A stretch of DNA of 35,940 bases from RGIG8306 sp964566025 (GTDB lineage: Bacteria; Bacillota; Clostridia; Lachnospirales; Lachnospiraceae). Each line of letters begins with the position of its first letter. Within the stretch, counting starts at the first letter, position 1. Position numbers and translations under genes: made by a program. The stretch spans positions 1 through 35,940 of the forward strand of contig CAZMHF010000018.1 of the NCBI GenBank assembly GCA_964566025.1. The letters are read 5' to 3'. The notes under the pieces were generated by a model, which saw nothing but the letters and a program-made list of their open reading frames with translations, did no database searches and was not told the DNA's origin. Of the stretch, positions 25,013 to 34,940 are shown in pieces.

Positions 25013-26365
25013 ATGTCTAAAAAGATCGATTTTAAACTTGTTGAAAAAAATTGGGACACCATAAAAGAGAATTTAAAAAATAAAGCTCTTATTTCTAATG
25101 TTAGTTTTAATACGTGGATTAAACCTCTAGAAATTGCGGATATTGTGGATTCTACCATATATATATATCATCCTGACGAGAATTTCATTGATTTAATTGA
25201 AAGTCGTTATTTAAATATGTTACGTTTTGAGATTGATGAGTACCTTATCAATATAGACTATTCATTAAAGATGACTTCCAACAATAAAATCAAAAATAAA
25301 AAGGTTTCTTCTCCTTCTAGCTTGTCCTTTATTGATCAAAATTTAAATAATAAATACACATTTGATACATTTGTCGTAGGATCCAATAACAAATTTGCAC
25401 ACGCTGCTTCATTGGCTGTTGCAGAAAATCCTTCCGAAGTTTACAATCCTCTCTTCTTATATGGAGGTGTCGGTTTAGGGAAAACACATCTTATGCAAAG
25501 TATTGCTCATTTTATCTATAAGAATAGAAGTGATGCAAAAGTTCTTTATGTGACAAGCGAATCTTTCACGAATGAATTAATTGATGCCATCCGCAATAAA
25601 AACGCTGAAACAATCAATAAATTCAGAGAAAAATATCGCAATATTGACGTTTTACTAATTGATGATATTCAATTCATTATCGGAAAAGAAAGTACGCAGG
25701 AAGAGTTTTTCCATACCTTCAATTTCCTCTACAATGCTAAAAAACAAATTGTTATATCCTCTGACAAACCACCACGCGCCTTTGATACATTAGAAGAGCG
25801 TCTTCGCTCTCGGTTTGAAATGGGACTTACAGCTGATATATCTTCTCCTGATTACGAAACACGCATGGCTATTCTTCGAAAAAAAGAAGAGATGGAAGGC
25901 TATAATATTGACAATGAAGTTTTAAAATATATTGCAACCAATGTTTGTTCTAATATAAGAGAAATCGAAGGAGCTCTAACCACGATTAATGCTTACTCAA
26001 AACTATATCGTACAAATATCACCGTAGAGGTTGCGCAAAAAGCCCTAAAAAATATTATCGCTACAAATGAAAAAAAAGAGATTACAGTCGATTTGATTAT
26101 CAATATTGTGGCAGAGCATTTTAATTTTAAAGATGAAGATCTCATTTCTACAAAGAAGCACAAAGAAATTGCCTATCCAAGACAGATTGCTATGTACCTT
26201 TGTAGAGAACTAACAGAAGCCTCCTTAAAAGCAATTGGAGAAGCTCTCGGTGGAAGAGATCATACAACGATTATGCATGGCCATTCAAAAATAGAAGAGG
26301 ATTTAAAGAAAAATGAATCGACTATTTCAAATATCGCTATTATTAAAAAGAAGCTGGGTGTGTAA
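25013..26365 (+). CDS. dnaA: Chromosomal replication initiator protein DnaA
   Basis: The 450-residue protein binds DnaA boxes, opens oriC and recruits the helicase. Domain I (about 1-85) is followed by a short linker, then the AAA+ domain with Walker A GGVGLGKT (151-158) and Walker B VLLIDDIQF (about 211-219). Domain IV at the C-terminus has the DNA-binding signature GGRDHTTIMHGHSKIE. The ATG at 25013 has AAAGGA 7 nt upstream. Length and domains are normal. Confidence 0.98.
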   Translation: MSKKIDFKLVEKNWDTIKENLKNKALISNVSFNTWIKPLEIADIVDSTIYIYHPDENFIDLIESRYLNMLRFEIDEYLINIDYSLKMTSNNKIKNKKVSSPSSLSFIDQNLNNKYTFDTFVVGSNNKFAHAASLAVAENPSEVYNPLFLYGGVGLGKTHLMQSIAHFIYKNRSDAKVLYVTSESFTNELIDAIRNKNAETINKFREKYRNIDVLLIDDIQFIIGKESTQEEFFHTFNFLYNAKKQIVISSDKPPRAFDTLEERLRSRFEMGLTADISSPDYETRMAILRKKEEMEGYNIDNEVLKYIATNVCSNIREIEGALTTINAYSKLYRTNITVEVAQKALKNIIATNEKKEITVDLIINIVAEHFNFKDEDLISTKKHKEIAYPRQIAMYLCRELTEASLKAIGEALGGRDHTTIMHGHSKIEEDLKKNESTISNIAIIKKKLGV

Positions 26366-26676
26366 CCTTGCAACCTATCCACTTTGATTTGTGGATTTTA
26401 TGTTTATAAAGTGTTAATAACTTTTTTATAAAGTGTATAAAATAAAATATCTTTTTTATGAGTTTTCTTTTTTCTAAAAATAATGTTGATAACTCGCCTT
26501 TTGTACACCTCAATTCACTTTTTATAAACACATTTATCAATACGATTTTTCTTTATTTCACAAGGTGTTAAGGTACTTTTACACAAATCCACACCTATTA
26601 AGAATAAGACTACTATAATTATTATATATTATATTATGCATTTCGCACATTTATTAATGAGAGGAGATTGTACACC
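26366..26676. other. dnaA-dnaN intergenic region, probable second origin segment
   Basis: This 311-bp AT-rich stretch has no gene. It contains degenerate DnaA boxes: CTATCCACT (26375-26383) facing TGTGGATTT (26390-26398), TGTTGATAA (26484-26492, one mismatch) and AAATCCACA (26585-26593). The 12-mer TTTATAAAGTGT occurs twice, 22 bp apart (26403-26414 and 26425-26436). A TATAAT at 26614-26619 may be the dnaN -10 box, but there is no good -35. A bipartite origin flanking dnaA is known in Bacillus; the same is inferred here. Confidence 0.6.
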
Positions 26677-27789
26677 ATGAAAATTATTTGCCAAAAAGAT
26701 ACCCTTCTAAAAGGTGTCACGATTGTTATGAAAGCTGTTTCATCAAGAACAACAATGGATATACTAAAATGTATTTTGATTGAAGCAAACGCAGGACAAA
26801 TAAAATTAACAGCCAATGATATGGAGCTTGGAATCGAAACTTCTATAGAGGGAGAGATTGCATCCATAGGAAGCATTGCTATTGATGCAAAAATCCTATA
26901 TGAGATTGTTAGAAAGTTGCCTGATTTTGATGTAGTTATTGAAACAGATGCAAATAATTCAATATCTATTGTTTGTGGAAAAGCGAATTTTAAAATATCA
27001 GGTCAACCAGCCGATGATTTTGTTAATATACCGAATGTAGAAAAAAATTCATACGTAAGTCTTTCTCAATTTACATTAAGAGAGATGATTAAACAAACCA
27101 TTTTCTCTATCGCCGATAATGAAAACAATAAGATTATGACGGGCGAATGTATTAGTATTAAAAATAATGTTTTTCAAATATCTTCGTTAGATGGATGTAG
27201 AATCTCTCTTCGCAAAATAAAATTAGAGAATGACTATGAAGATGTTTCCGTTATCGTGCCAGGAAAAACACTAAATGAAATCAATAAAATATTAAATGGT
27301 GATATTGATAAAGAAGTACTTATTTTCTTTACGCAAAATCATATATTATTTGAGTTTGAAGAAACAATTGTTGTATCTAGATTAATAGACGGAGAATTCT
27401 TTAATATTGATCATTTCCTAACAAAGGATTATGAAACCAAAGTAACCATCAACCGTAGAGATCTTCTTAGTTGTATAGATCGCGCGACTTTATTGGATAG
27501 GGAAAGCGATAAAAAACCAATCGTTATTGGAATTAATGAAGATAAGATGGAATTAAAGCTTATATCTGAATTAGGTTCATTAAGAGAAGATATTAGTATT
27601 GATAAAAAGGGTAAGGATTTATTAATTGCGCTAAGCCCACGTTTTGTGATTGAAGCATTAAGAGCAATTGATGATGAGATGATTGATTTGTATTTTGTGA
27701 ATAACTATGCACCATGTGTCATAAAAGATGATGAAAACGATTTTAAATATTTATATTTGGTTGTCCCAATTAAATACCAGGAGGACTAA
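26677..27789 (+). CDS. dnaN: DNA polymerase III sliding clamp (beta subunit)
   Basis: The 370-residue protein forms the dimeric ring clamp that tethers polymerase to DNA. The start MKIICQKDTLLKGVTIVMKA, the block ILYEIVRKLPDFDV and the C-terminal region ALSPRFVIEALRAIDDEMID fit the family, with three clamp domains of about 120 residues. I chose the ATG at 26677, 10 nt after GAGGAG (26661-26666); an in-frame TTG at 26668 would nearly touch the ribosome binding site. It is followed 4 bp later by the S4 gene. Confidence 0.97.
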   Translation: MKIICQKDTLLKGVTIVMKAVSSRTTMDILKCILIEANAGQIKLTANDMELGIETSIEGEIASIGSIAIDAKILYEIVRKLPDFDVVIETDANNSISIVCGKANFKISGQPADDFVNIPNVEKNSYVSLSQFTLREMIKQTIFSIADNENNKIMTGECISIKNNVFQISSLDGCRISLRKIKLENDYEDVSVIVPGKTLNEINKILNGDIDKEVLIFFTQNHILFEFEETIVVSRLIDGEFFNIDHFLTKDYETKVTINRRDLLSCIDRATLLDRESDKKPIVIGINEDKMELKLISELGSLREDISIDKKGKDLLIALSPRFVIEALRAIDDEMIDLYFVNNYAPCVIKDDENDFKYLYLVVPIKYQED

Positions 27790-27793
27790 TCAA

Positions 27794-28009
27794 ATGGATG
27801 CTATTTATTTAAAAGATGATTATATAAAATTAGGGCAAGCACTAAAAGCGGCAAGGTTAGTTGATTCAGGCCTTACAGCCAAAATTGTTATACAAGATGG
27901 ACAAGTGAAAGTAAATAACATTACAGAGCTTCAACGTGGAAAAAAACTTTATAAAGGTGATGTCGTTGAGTTTGAAGGAAACATTATAAAAATCGAAAAA
28001 CAGGATTAG
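27794..28009 (+). CDS. yaaA: S4-domain RNA-binding protein YaaA/RlbA
   Basis: The 71-residue protein is an S4-type RNA-binding domain: YIKLGQALKAARLVDSGLTA then KIVIQDGQVKVN. The YaaA family sits between dnaN and recF in most Firmicutes and is thought to bind ribosomal or other structured RNA. The ATG at 27794 has AGGAGG that overlaps the 3' end of dnaN, so translation of the two genes is probably coupled. recF starts 2 bp after its stop. Confidence 0.92.
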   Translation: MDAIYLKDDYIKLGQALKAARLVDSGLTAKIVIQDGQVKVNNITELQRGKKLYKGDVVEFEGNIIKIEKQD

Positions 28010-28011
28010 AA

Positions 28012-29100
28012 ATGTACATAAAAAATATTACTTTATTGAATTATAGAAATTACGAAGAAGTGAATATTGATTTAGATGCTGGTATAAATATTTTGTTTGG
28101 AGATAACGCACAGGGGAAAACAAATTTATTAGAATCCATTTATGTTTGTATGACAACCAAATCACATAGAGCATCGAAGGATGCTGAATTGGTCAGGTTT
28201 AAAGAGGATGAAGCTCATATAAGAATGTTTTTTGAAAAAGGTGATTTTACGAATCGTATTGATATGCACATCAAAAGAAAAGGAAAAAAGGGAATTGCGA
28301 TTAATAAAATACCTATCAAAAAAGTGAGTGAACTCTTCGAGGTTTCTAATGTTGTTATATTTTCTCCCGAGGACTTATCGATTTTAAAAAGCGGTCCTCA
28401 AATTAGAAGAAAATTTATAGATATAGAATTATGCCAATTAGATAAGATGTATCTTTCAAATTTGGCGAATTATCAAAAAATACTGATTCAACGAAATAAC
28501 ATCTTAAAAGATTATTATATAAAACCAAATTATGAGGAGTTATTAGATGTTATTGACCTACAGCTAGTAAATTATGCAATACCAATTATCAAAGAAAGAA
28601 GAAATTTCATTGAAAAGCTAAATGAAATTGCGAAAGTTGAACATTTTAATATATCTGGAAAAAAAGAAAATCTAGAGATATTTTATGAATACAATATTCA
28701 TGAAGATGAAATGTTAAAAAAATTAAAGGCCAATAGAGATATTGAATTAAAAAGAAAAGTAACGTTGTGTGGCCCACATAGAGATGATATGGGATTTAGT
28801 ATTAATCATATAAATGCTCGTCATTTTGGTTCACAAGGTCAACAAAGAACAGCTGCATTATCCTTAAAACTTGCAGAAATAAAATTAATCAAAGAAAAAT
28901 CCAATGACAACCCTATTTTACTACTCGATGATGTATTGAGTGAGCTAGATATAAATCGCCAAAATTATTTGTTAAAGAACTTGGAAAATACTCAAACGAT
29001 TATAACATGTACGGGAGTAGATGAATTTATCAAAAGGAGAATTTCCATTAACAAAATATTTAAAATAGAAAATGGAACAGTAAGTGAAATTAAGCAATAG
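28012..29100 (+). CDS. recF: DNA replication and repair protein RecF
   Basis: The 362-residue SMC-like ATPase helps load RecA at gaps. Walker A GDNAQGKT is at 30-37, the signature region HFGSQGQQRTAALSLKLAE lies in the C-terminal third, and Walker B is ILLLDDVLSELD. The ATG at 28012 is just downstream of the S4 gene (stop at 28009), with the sequence CAGGATTAG serving as a modest ribosome binding site. gyrB starts 15 bp after the stop. Confidence 0.97.
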   Translation: MYIKNITLLNYRNYEEVNIDLDAGINILFGDNAQGKTNLLESIYVCMTTKSHRASKDAELVRFKEDEAHIRMFFEKGDFTNRIDMHIKRKGKKGIAINKIPIKKVSELFEVSNVVIFSPEDLSILKSGPQIRRKFIDIELCQLDKMYLSNLANYQKILIQRNNILKDYYIKPNYEELLDVIDLQLVNYAIPIIKERRNFIEKLNEIAKVEHFNISGKKENLEIFYEYNIHEDEMLKKLKANRDIELKRKVTLCGPHRDDMGFSINHINARHFGSQGQQRTAALSLKLAEIKLIKEKSNDNPILLLDDVLSELDINRQNYLLKNLENTQTIITCTGVDEFIKRRISINKIFKIENGTVSEIKQ

Positions 29101-29115
29101 AATGTGGAGGAACAT

Positions 29116-31029
29116 ATGAGTAACGAATACGGAGCAAACCAAATTCAAATACTAGAAGGATTAGAGGCAGTTAGAAAAAGACCAGGTATGTACATAGGAA
29201 CAACTTCTGCAAGAGGTCTTCACCATTTAGTATATGAAATTGTGGATAATGCTGTGGATGAAGCTCTAGCTGGTTATTGTGATGAAATATGTGTGGTTAT
29301 AAACGAAGATAATACGATTTCTGTATTGGATAATGGACGTGGTATTCCAATTGAAATCCACCCTAAAGCGGGAATTCCAGCTGTAGAAGTTGTATTTACG
29401 ATATTACACGCAGGTGGTAAATTTGGAAATGGTGGATATAAAGTATCTGGAGGATTGCATGGAGTAGGAGCTTCCGTTGTAAATGCTTTATCCGAATGGC
29501 TAGAGGTTACGATTTATAAAGATGGGTATGAATACCGTCAACGTTATGAAAGAGGTAAATCAAACGGAACACTTCAGAAAATAGGTGAATGTGGAGAAAA
29601 AGAAGGAACATTAGTTAGTTTCAAACCAGATCATCTTATTTTTGAGACGCTTGAATTTGATTTTGAGACACTTGCTACTCGTTTACGCGAGACGGCATTT
29701 TTAACAAAATGCTTAAAAATCAATCTACAAGATAAGCGTGAAGAAAAAGAGCAAGAAAAATCTTATCACTATGAAGGTGGTATTAAGGAATTTGTTGAAT
29801 ACCTTAATAAAAACAAAAAGCCATTATACGAAAATGTCATTTATGCAGAAGGCACAAAAGACAATGTATTTGTAGAGGTTGCTTTCCAACATAATGATAG
29901 TTATGTAGAAGGATTATATAGCTTCGTAAATAATATTAATACACCAGAAGGTGGAACACATCTTATTGGTTTTAAGAATGCCTTAACAAAAACACTAAAT
30001 GAATATGCAAAAAAACATAAGATGCTAAAAGAAAACGATGGAAATCTTATGGGTGAAGATATTAGAGAAGGTATTACCGCTATTATTAGTATTAAAGTTG
30101 AAGATCCACAATTTGAGGGACAAACAAAACAAAAACTAGGAAATAGCGAGGCAAGGGGTGCTGTTGATAGTGTATTAAGTGAACAGCTTACGTACTTTTT
30201 AGAGCAAAACCCAGCAATCGCAAAGAGAATATGTGAGAAATCGTTATTATCACAAAGGGCAAGACTTGCTGCACGTAATGCGAAAGAATTAACAAGAAGA
30301 AAAACAGCGTTAGAAGGAATGACATTGCCAGGAAAGTTGGCGGATTGTTCAAATAGAGATCCAGAAAAATGCGAAATTTACATCGTAGAGGGTGATTCAG
30401 CGGGAGGTTCTGCAAAAACAGCACGTTCTCGTGATACACAAGCAATTCTTCCACTGCGAGGAAAAATTCTAAATGTGGAAAAAGCGCGCCTCGATAAAAT
30501 TTATGCGAATGCAGAAATTAAAGCTATGATAACGGCGTTTGGAACAGGTATTCATGAAGATTTTGATATTTCTAAATTGCGCTATCACAAAATTATTTTA
30601 ATGACCGATGCCGACGTAGATGGTGCACATATTAGCACTTTGTTACTAACATTCTTATATCGTTTTATGCCAGACTTAATTAAAGGTGGTTATGTGTATT
30701 TAGCGCAACCTCCACTATACAAATTAGAAAAAAATAAGCGTGTTTGGTATGTATATTCTGACGAAGAATTAAACGATATTCTAAACGAAGTAGGCAGAGA
30801 TAACAATAATAAAATACAACGATATAAAGGACTTGGAGAGATGGATGCTCAGCAATTATGGGAAACAACAATGGATCCAGAGTCACGTATATTATTAAAA
30901 GTTATGTATAACGAAGAAGCAAAAACAGAAGTAGATTTAACCTTTACAACACTGATGGGTGATAAGGTTGAGCCACGAAGAGATTTTATCGAAGCAAATG
31001 CAAAATTTGTTAAGAATTTAGATATTTAA
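29116..31029 (+). CDS. gyrB: DNA gyrase subunit B
   Basis: The 637-residue protein is the ATPase subunit of gyrase. The GHKL ATPase region has EIVDNAVDEALAG and LDNGRGIP, then HAGGKFGNGGYKVSGGLHGV. The Toprim domain has VEGDSAGGSAK and TDADVDGAHI, and the C-terminal block QRYKGLGEMDAQQLWETTMD is present. I chose the ATG at 29116, with TGGAGG 5 nt upstream; an in-frame GTG at 29104 would include the ribosome binding site. The length is normal. Confidence 0.97.
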   Translation: MSNEYGANQIQILEGLEAVRKRPGMYIGTTSARGLHHLVYEIVDNAVDEALAGYCDEICVVINEDNTISVLDNGRGIPIEIHPKAGIPAVEVVFTILHAGGKFGNGGYKVSGGLHGVGASVVNALSEWLEVTIYKDGYEYRQRYERGKSNGTLQKIGECGEKEGTLVSFKPDHLIFETLEFDFETLATRLRETAFLTKCLKINLQDKREEKEQEKSYHYEGGIKEFVEYLNKNKKPLYENVIYAEGTKDNVFVEVAFQHNDSYVEGLYSFVNNINTPEGGTHLIGFKNALTKTLNEYAKKHKMLKENDGNLMGEDIREGITAIISIKVEDPQFEGQTKQKLGNSEARGAVDSVLSEQLTYFLEQNPAIAKRICEKSLLSQRARLAARNAKELTRRKTALEGMTLPGKLADCSNRDPEKCEIYIVEGDSAGGSAKTARSRDTQAILPLRGKILNVEKARLDKIYANAEIKAMITAFGTGIHEDFDISKLRYHKIILMTDADVDGAHISTLLLTFLYRFMPDLIKGGYVYLAQPPLYKLEKNKRVWYVYSDEELNDILNEVGRDNNNKIQRYKGLGEMDAQQLWETTMDPESRILLKVMYNEEAKTEVDLTFTTLMGDKVEPRRDFIEANAKFVKNLDI

Positions 31030-31044
31030 TGGAGGGAGCATAAC

Positions 31045-33543
31045 ATGCAAGAAAACATATTTGACAAAGTCAAAGAGGTTGATCTTAAAAAAACGATGGA
31101 AACATCTTATATAGAGTATGCAATGAGTGTTATTGCTTCTCGTGCTTTGCCAGATGTTCGAGATGGTTTAAAGCCTGTACAAAGAAGAGTTCTATTTTCA
31201 ATGATTGAATTGAATAATGGGCCAGATAAGCCTCACCGTAAATGTGCACGTATTGTCGGTGATACAATGGGTAAATATCATCCACATGGTGATAGCTCAA
31301 TTTATGGCGCATTGGTTAATATGGCACAAGAATGGTCAACACGATATCCACTTGTAGATGGACATGGAAACTTTGGTTCAGTTGATGGAGATGGCGCAGC
31401 TGCGATGCGTTATACAGAAGCACGCCTATCAAAAATCGCTATGGAAATGCTTTCAGATATTAATAAAAACACGGTAACATTTGCTCCAAACTTTGATGAA
31501 ACAGAAAAAGAGCCAACAGTATTACCAGCGCGTTATCCAAACCTTTTGGTAAATGGTACAACTGGAATCGCGGTTGGTATGGCAACCAATATTCCACCTC
31601 ACAATATGAGAGAAGTCATCAATGCTGTTATTAAAATTATTAACAATCTTATAGAAGAGGATAGAGAAACAGAAATTGATGAAATCTTAAATATTATAAA
31701 GGGGCCTGATTTTCCAACGGGTGCTACGATTTTAGGTTATAGAGGAATTGAAGAAGCATATAGAACAGGGCATGGAAAAATAAAAGTTCGTGCCGTTACG
31801 GATATGGAAGTTATGGCAAACGGAAAAACAAGAATTGTTGTGACAGAGCTTCCTTACATGGTAAACAAGGCAAAATTAATCGAAAAAATTGCTGAATTAG
31901 TAAAAGAAAAAAAAGTCGATGGTATTACGGATTTGCGTGACGAATCGGATAGAAATGGTATGCGTATTTCAATTGAGTTGCGTCGTGATGTGAATGCGAA
32001 TGTTCTACTAAAGCAACTTATGAAGCATACACAATTACAAGATACATTTGGCGTGAATATGCTGGCACTTGTTAATAATGAGCCACGCGTATTAAATGTT
32101 CTTGAAATGTTGAATTACTATTTGGATCATCAAAAAGATGTGATTCTTCGCAGAACAAAATACGAATTAAATAAAGCCGAAGAGAGAGCCCATATTTTAA
32201 AAGGTTTATTAATTGCGCTTGATAATATTGATGAGGTCATTCGTTTAATTCGAGCTTCAAGAAATGCAGCAATTGCAAAAGAAAAACTGATAGAATCCTT
32301 TGAACTAACGGATATTCAAGCACAAAGTATTGTAGATATGCGTTTGCGCGCGTTAACTGGTTTGGAGCGAGAAAAAATTGAATCAGAGTTTGCAGAGTTA
32401 ATGGAAAAAATCAAATATTTCAAAGGAATTATTGAAAATGAAAAGTTATTATTAGGGGTTATTCGCGACGAACTTAGTATAACGCTTAATAAATACGGTG
32501 ATGAAAGACGAACAACCATCGGATTTGATGATGATGATTTTACGGATGAAGATTTAATTCCAGTACAAAACACCGTAATAGCGATGACAAAACTAGGCTA
32601 CATTAAACGAATGTCACTTGATAATTTCAAGAGCCAGCATAGAGGTGGTCGTGGTATTAAGGGAATGAATACCATTGAGGATGATTATATTACGGAATTG
32701 TTGATGACAACGACGCATCATTATTTAATGTTCATTACGAACAAAGGTCGTGCGTATCGACTAAAGGGTTATGAAATTCCAGAGGCATCCCGTACTGCAA
32801 GAGGAACGGCACTTGTCAACTTAATTCAATTAGAGGCAGAAGAAAAAGTTACAGCGATTATAGGAATCAAAGAATACGATGAAGATGTCAATCTATTTAT
32901 GGCAACAAAGAAAGGTATTGTTAAGAAAACAAAGCTTTCGGAGTATGCTAGTATTCGAAAAACTGGAAAACAAGCCATTACGATTTTAGATGATGATGAG
33001 TTAATTGGTGTTAAGATGACAACTGCTGAAGTTAATATTCTTCTCGTTTCTCAAAAGGGTTATTCTATCTACTTCAATGAAGAAGATGTCCGTAATACAG
33101 GAAGAAAATCGATTGGTGTGAGAGGTATGCGACTTCGAGATGGAGATGAAGTAGTTGCTATGCAATTATCAAAACAAGGAGAGTACGCATTAATTGCTTC
33201 TGAAAAAGGTTTAGGAAAGAGAACGCGAATCAAAGATTTCAAAGTTCAAAACCGTGGCGGAAAAGGTGTTATTTGCTATAAGGTTTCAGAAAAAACAGGA
33301 CTAGTTGTTGGTGCAAAGGTACTTAACGAAAAAACTGAAATCATGATGATCACAACAGAAGGAATCGTTATTCGAATGAGTACAGATGATATTTCTGTTA
33401 TCGGACGAAATACATCAGGCGTGAAGCTTATGAATCTAGCGGAAAATGTGACGGTAGCGAGCATCGCAAAAGTAAGAGAAAGCGATCAAGCAGTTATAGA
33501 GTCAGACGAAGAAGAAATCGTTGGCGAAGAAATCACAGAATAA
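31045..33543 (+). CDS. gyrA: DNA gyrase subunit A
   Basis: The 832-residue protein is the DNA-cleaving and wrapping subunit. The catalytic tyrosine is Y123 in AAMRYTEARLSK. The quinolone-determining region reads HPHGDSSIYGALVN, with serine at the E. coli S83 position (S84) and glycine at the D87 position (G88). The C-terminal beta-pinwheel carries several blades and a GyrA-box-like QHRGGRGIKGM (about 532-542). An acidic tail rich in Glu ends the protein. The ATG at 31045 has GGAGG upstream; gyrB ends 15 bp before. Confidence 0.97.
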   Translation: MQENIFDKVKEVDLKKTMETSYIEYAMSVIASRALPDVRDGLKPVQRRVLFSMIELNNGPDKPHRKCARIVGDTMGKYHPHGDSSIYGALVNMAQEWSTRYPLVDGHGNFGSVDGDGAAAMRYTEARLSKIAMEMLSDINKNTVTFAPNFDETEKEPTVLPARYPNLLVNGTTGIAVGMATNIPPHNMREVINAVIKIINNLIEEDRETEIDEILNIIKGPDFPTGATILGYRGIEEAYRTGHGKIKVRAVTDMEVMANGKTRIVVTELPYMVNKAKLIEKIAELVKEKKVDGITDLRDESDRNGMRISIELRRDVNANVLLKQLMKHTQLQDTFGVNMLALVNNEPRVLNVLEMLNYYLDHQKDVILRRTKYELNKAEERAHILKGLLIALDNIDEVIRLIRASRNAAIAKEKLIESFELTDIQAQSIVDMRLRALTGLEREKIESEFAELMEKIKYFKGIIENEKLLLGVIRDELSITLNKYGDERRTTIGFDDDDFTDEDLIPVQNTVIAMTKLGYIKRMSLDNFKSQHRGGRGIKGMNTIEDDYITELLMTTTHHYLMFITNKGRAYRLKGYEIPEASRTARGTALVNLIQLEAEEKVTAIIGIKEYDEDVNLFMATKKGIVKKTKLSEYASIRKTGKQAITILDDDELIGVKMTTAEVNILLVSQKGYSIYFNEEDVRNTGRKSIGVRGMRLRDGDEVVAMQLSKQGEYALIASEKGLGKRTRIKDFKVQNRGGKGVICYKVSEKTGLVVGAKVLNEKTEIMMITTEGIVIRMSTDDISVIGRNTSGVKLMNLAENVTVASIAKVRESDQAVIESDEEEIVGEEITE

Positions 33544-33559
33544 GTAGAGGAAATGTGGA

Positions 33560-34402
33560 ATGCGCACAATAAAATGTGGAGAAATCACAGAAAATATTAA
33601 AGAAATGTGCATAGAAGCGAATCATTCTTTATCAGAAGATATGACAAATGCACTTTATCAATCAAAACAACAAGAATCTTCTGCCTTAGGGCAGAGGATT
33701 CTTGAACAATTAGAAGAAAATTTAAAAATTGCTAAGGATGAGATGATTCCTATATGCCAAGACACAGGAATGGCAGTTGTTTTTGTGAAAATAGGACAAG
33801 AAGTACACATTGAAGATGGACTGATAACGGATGCGATTAATGAAGGGGTTAGGCAAGGTTACAAAGAAGGGTTTTTAAGAAAATCCGTTGTAGCAGATCC
33901 TATTTATCGCGAGAATACAAAGGACAATACGCCTGCCGTTATTCACTATGAAATGGTATTAGGTTCTTCTATCGAAATAACGCTTGCTCCAAAGGGCTTT
34001 GGTAGTGAAAATATGAGTCGTGTTTTTATGCTAAAACCATCCGATGGAATAGAAGGTGTGAAGAAAGCCATTTTAACATGTGTAGAGGAAGCTGGGCCAA
34101 ACGCTTGTCCTCCAATGGTTGTTGGTGTTGGAATAGGTGGAACATTTGAAAAGTGTGCATTGTTAGCCAAAAAAGCATTGACAAGAAGTATTAGTGAGTT
34201 TTCTAGTATTTCTTATGTTGAGGAATTAGAAAATGAAATGCTCGAAAAAATTAATGCACTTTCCATTGGGCCAGCAGGATTAGGTGGCAAGACAACTTGT
34301 TTAGGTATTAATATCGAAACGTATCCAACGCATATCGCAGGACTTCCTGTTGCCATTAATATTTGCTGTCATGTTAACCGTCATTCACATCGAATAATAT
34401 AA
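33560..34402 (+). CDS. Class I (Fe-S) fumarate hydratase, alpha subunit
   Basis: The 280-residue protein is the N-terminal-type half of an iron-sulfur fumarase/tartrate dehydratase, which hydrates fumarate to malate. Candidate 4Fe-4S ligands are C66 in PICQDTGM, C183 in GPNACPP and C269 or C270 in AINICCHVNRH. It is followed 10 bp later by the beta subunit, the two-gene arrangement common in anaerobes. L(+)-tartrate dehydratase is the main alternative. It begins 16 bp after gyrA with a weak ribosome binding site, so it may be partly co-transcribed with gyrA. Confidence 0.9.
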   Translation: MRTIKCGEITENIKEMCIEANHSLSEDMTNALYQSKQQESSALGQRILEQLEENLKIAKDEMIPICQDTGMAVVFVKIGQEVHIEDGLITDAINEGVRQGYKEGFLRKSVVADPIYRENTKDNTPAVIHYEMVLGSSIEITLAPKGFGSENMSRVFMLKPSDGIEGVKKAILTCVEEAGPNACPPMVVGVGIGGTFEKCALLAKKALTRSISEFSSISYVEELENEMLEKINALSIGPAGLGGKTTCLGINIETYPTHIAGLPVAINICCHVNRHSHRII

Positions 34403-34412
34403 GGAGGAGAAG

Positions 34413-34940
34413 ATGGAATACTATATAAATGCTCCTTTTAATAAAGACACAACAAAAAAAATTCGTGCGGGAGATATGATTTATATTTCTGGAACGATTT
34501 ATACAGCAAGAGATGCAGCGCATGCACGCATGTATGAGGCTTTACAGAAGGGAAAAACACTTCCACTAGATGTTCAAAATCAAGTTATTTATTATATGGG
34601 GCCTTCGCCAGCACGAGAGGGAAAGGCAATTGGATCGGCGGGACCAACAACGGCAAGTCGAATGGATAAATATACACCAGCCCTTCTTGACTTAGGGATG
34701 GCAGGTGTTATCGCAAAAGGTAAACGCTCAAAAGAAGTGATTGAAGCATTTGTAAAAAATAAAAGCATTTATTTTGCGGCTATTGGCGGTGCAGGTGCCT
34801 TATTGTCAAAATGCATTCTAAAATCAGAAGTAATCGCATATGAAGATCTTGGTGCAGAAGCGATTAGAAAGCTAGAAGTTAAGAATTTTCCTTGTATTGT
34901 GATTATTGATCATGAGGGAAATAATTTATACGAGATGTAA
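34413..34940 (+). CDS. Class I (Fe-S) fumarate hydratase, beta subunit
   Basis: The 175-residue protein is the swivelling C-terminal-type half of the class I fumarase. Family blocks are GDMIYISGTIYTARDAAHAR (residues 20-39), YYMGPSPAREGKAIGSAGPT, SRMDKYTPALLDLG and AAIGGAGALLSKCI. With the alpha subunit it completes the active site. AGGAGGAG lies just upstream of the ATG at 34413. Confidence 0.92.
   Translation: MEYYINAPFNKDTTKKIRAGDMIYISGTIYTARDAAHARMYEALQKGKTLPLDVQNQVIYYMGPSPAREGKAIGSAGPTTASRMDKYTPALLDLGMAGVIAKGKRSKEVIEAFVKNKSIYFAAIGGAGALLSKCILKSEVIAYEDLGAEAIRKLEVKNFPCIVIIDHEGNNLYEM

Noticed and set aside
26614..26619. dnaN promoter
   Set aside because: The TATAAT is good but no -35 box lies 16-18 bp upstream, and the AT-rich context makes chance matches likely.
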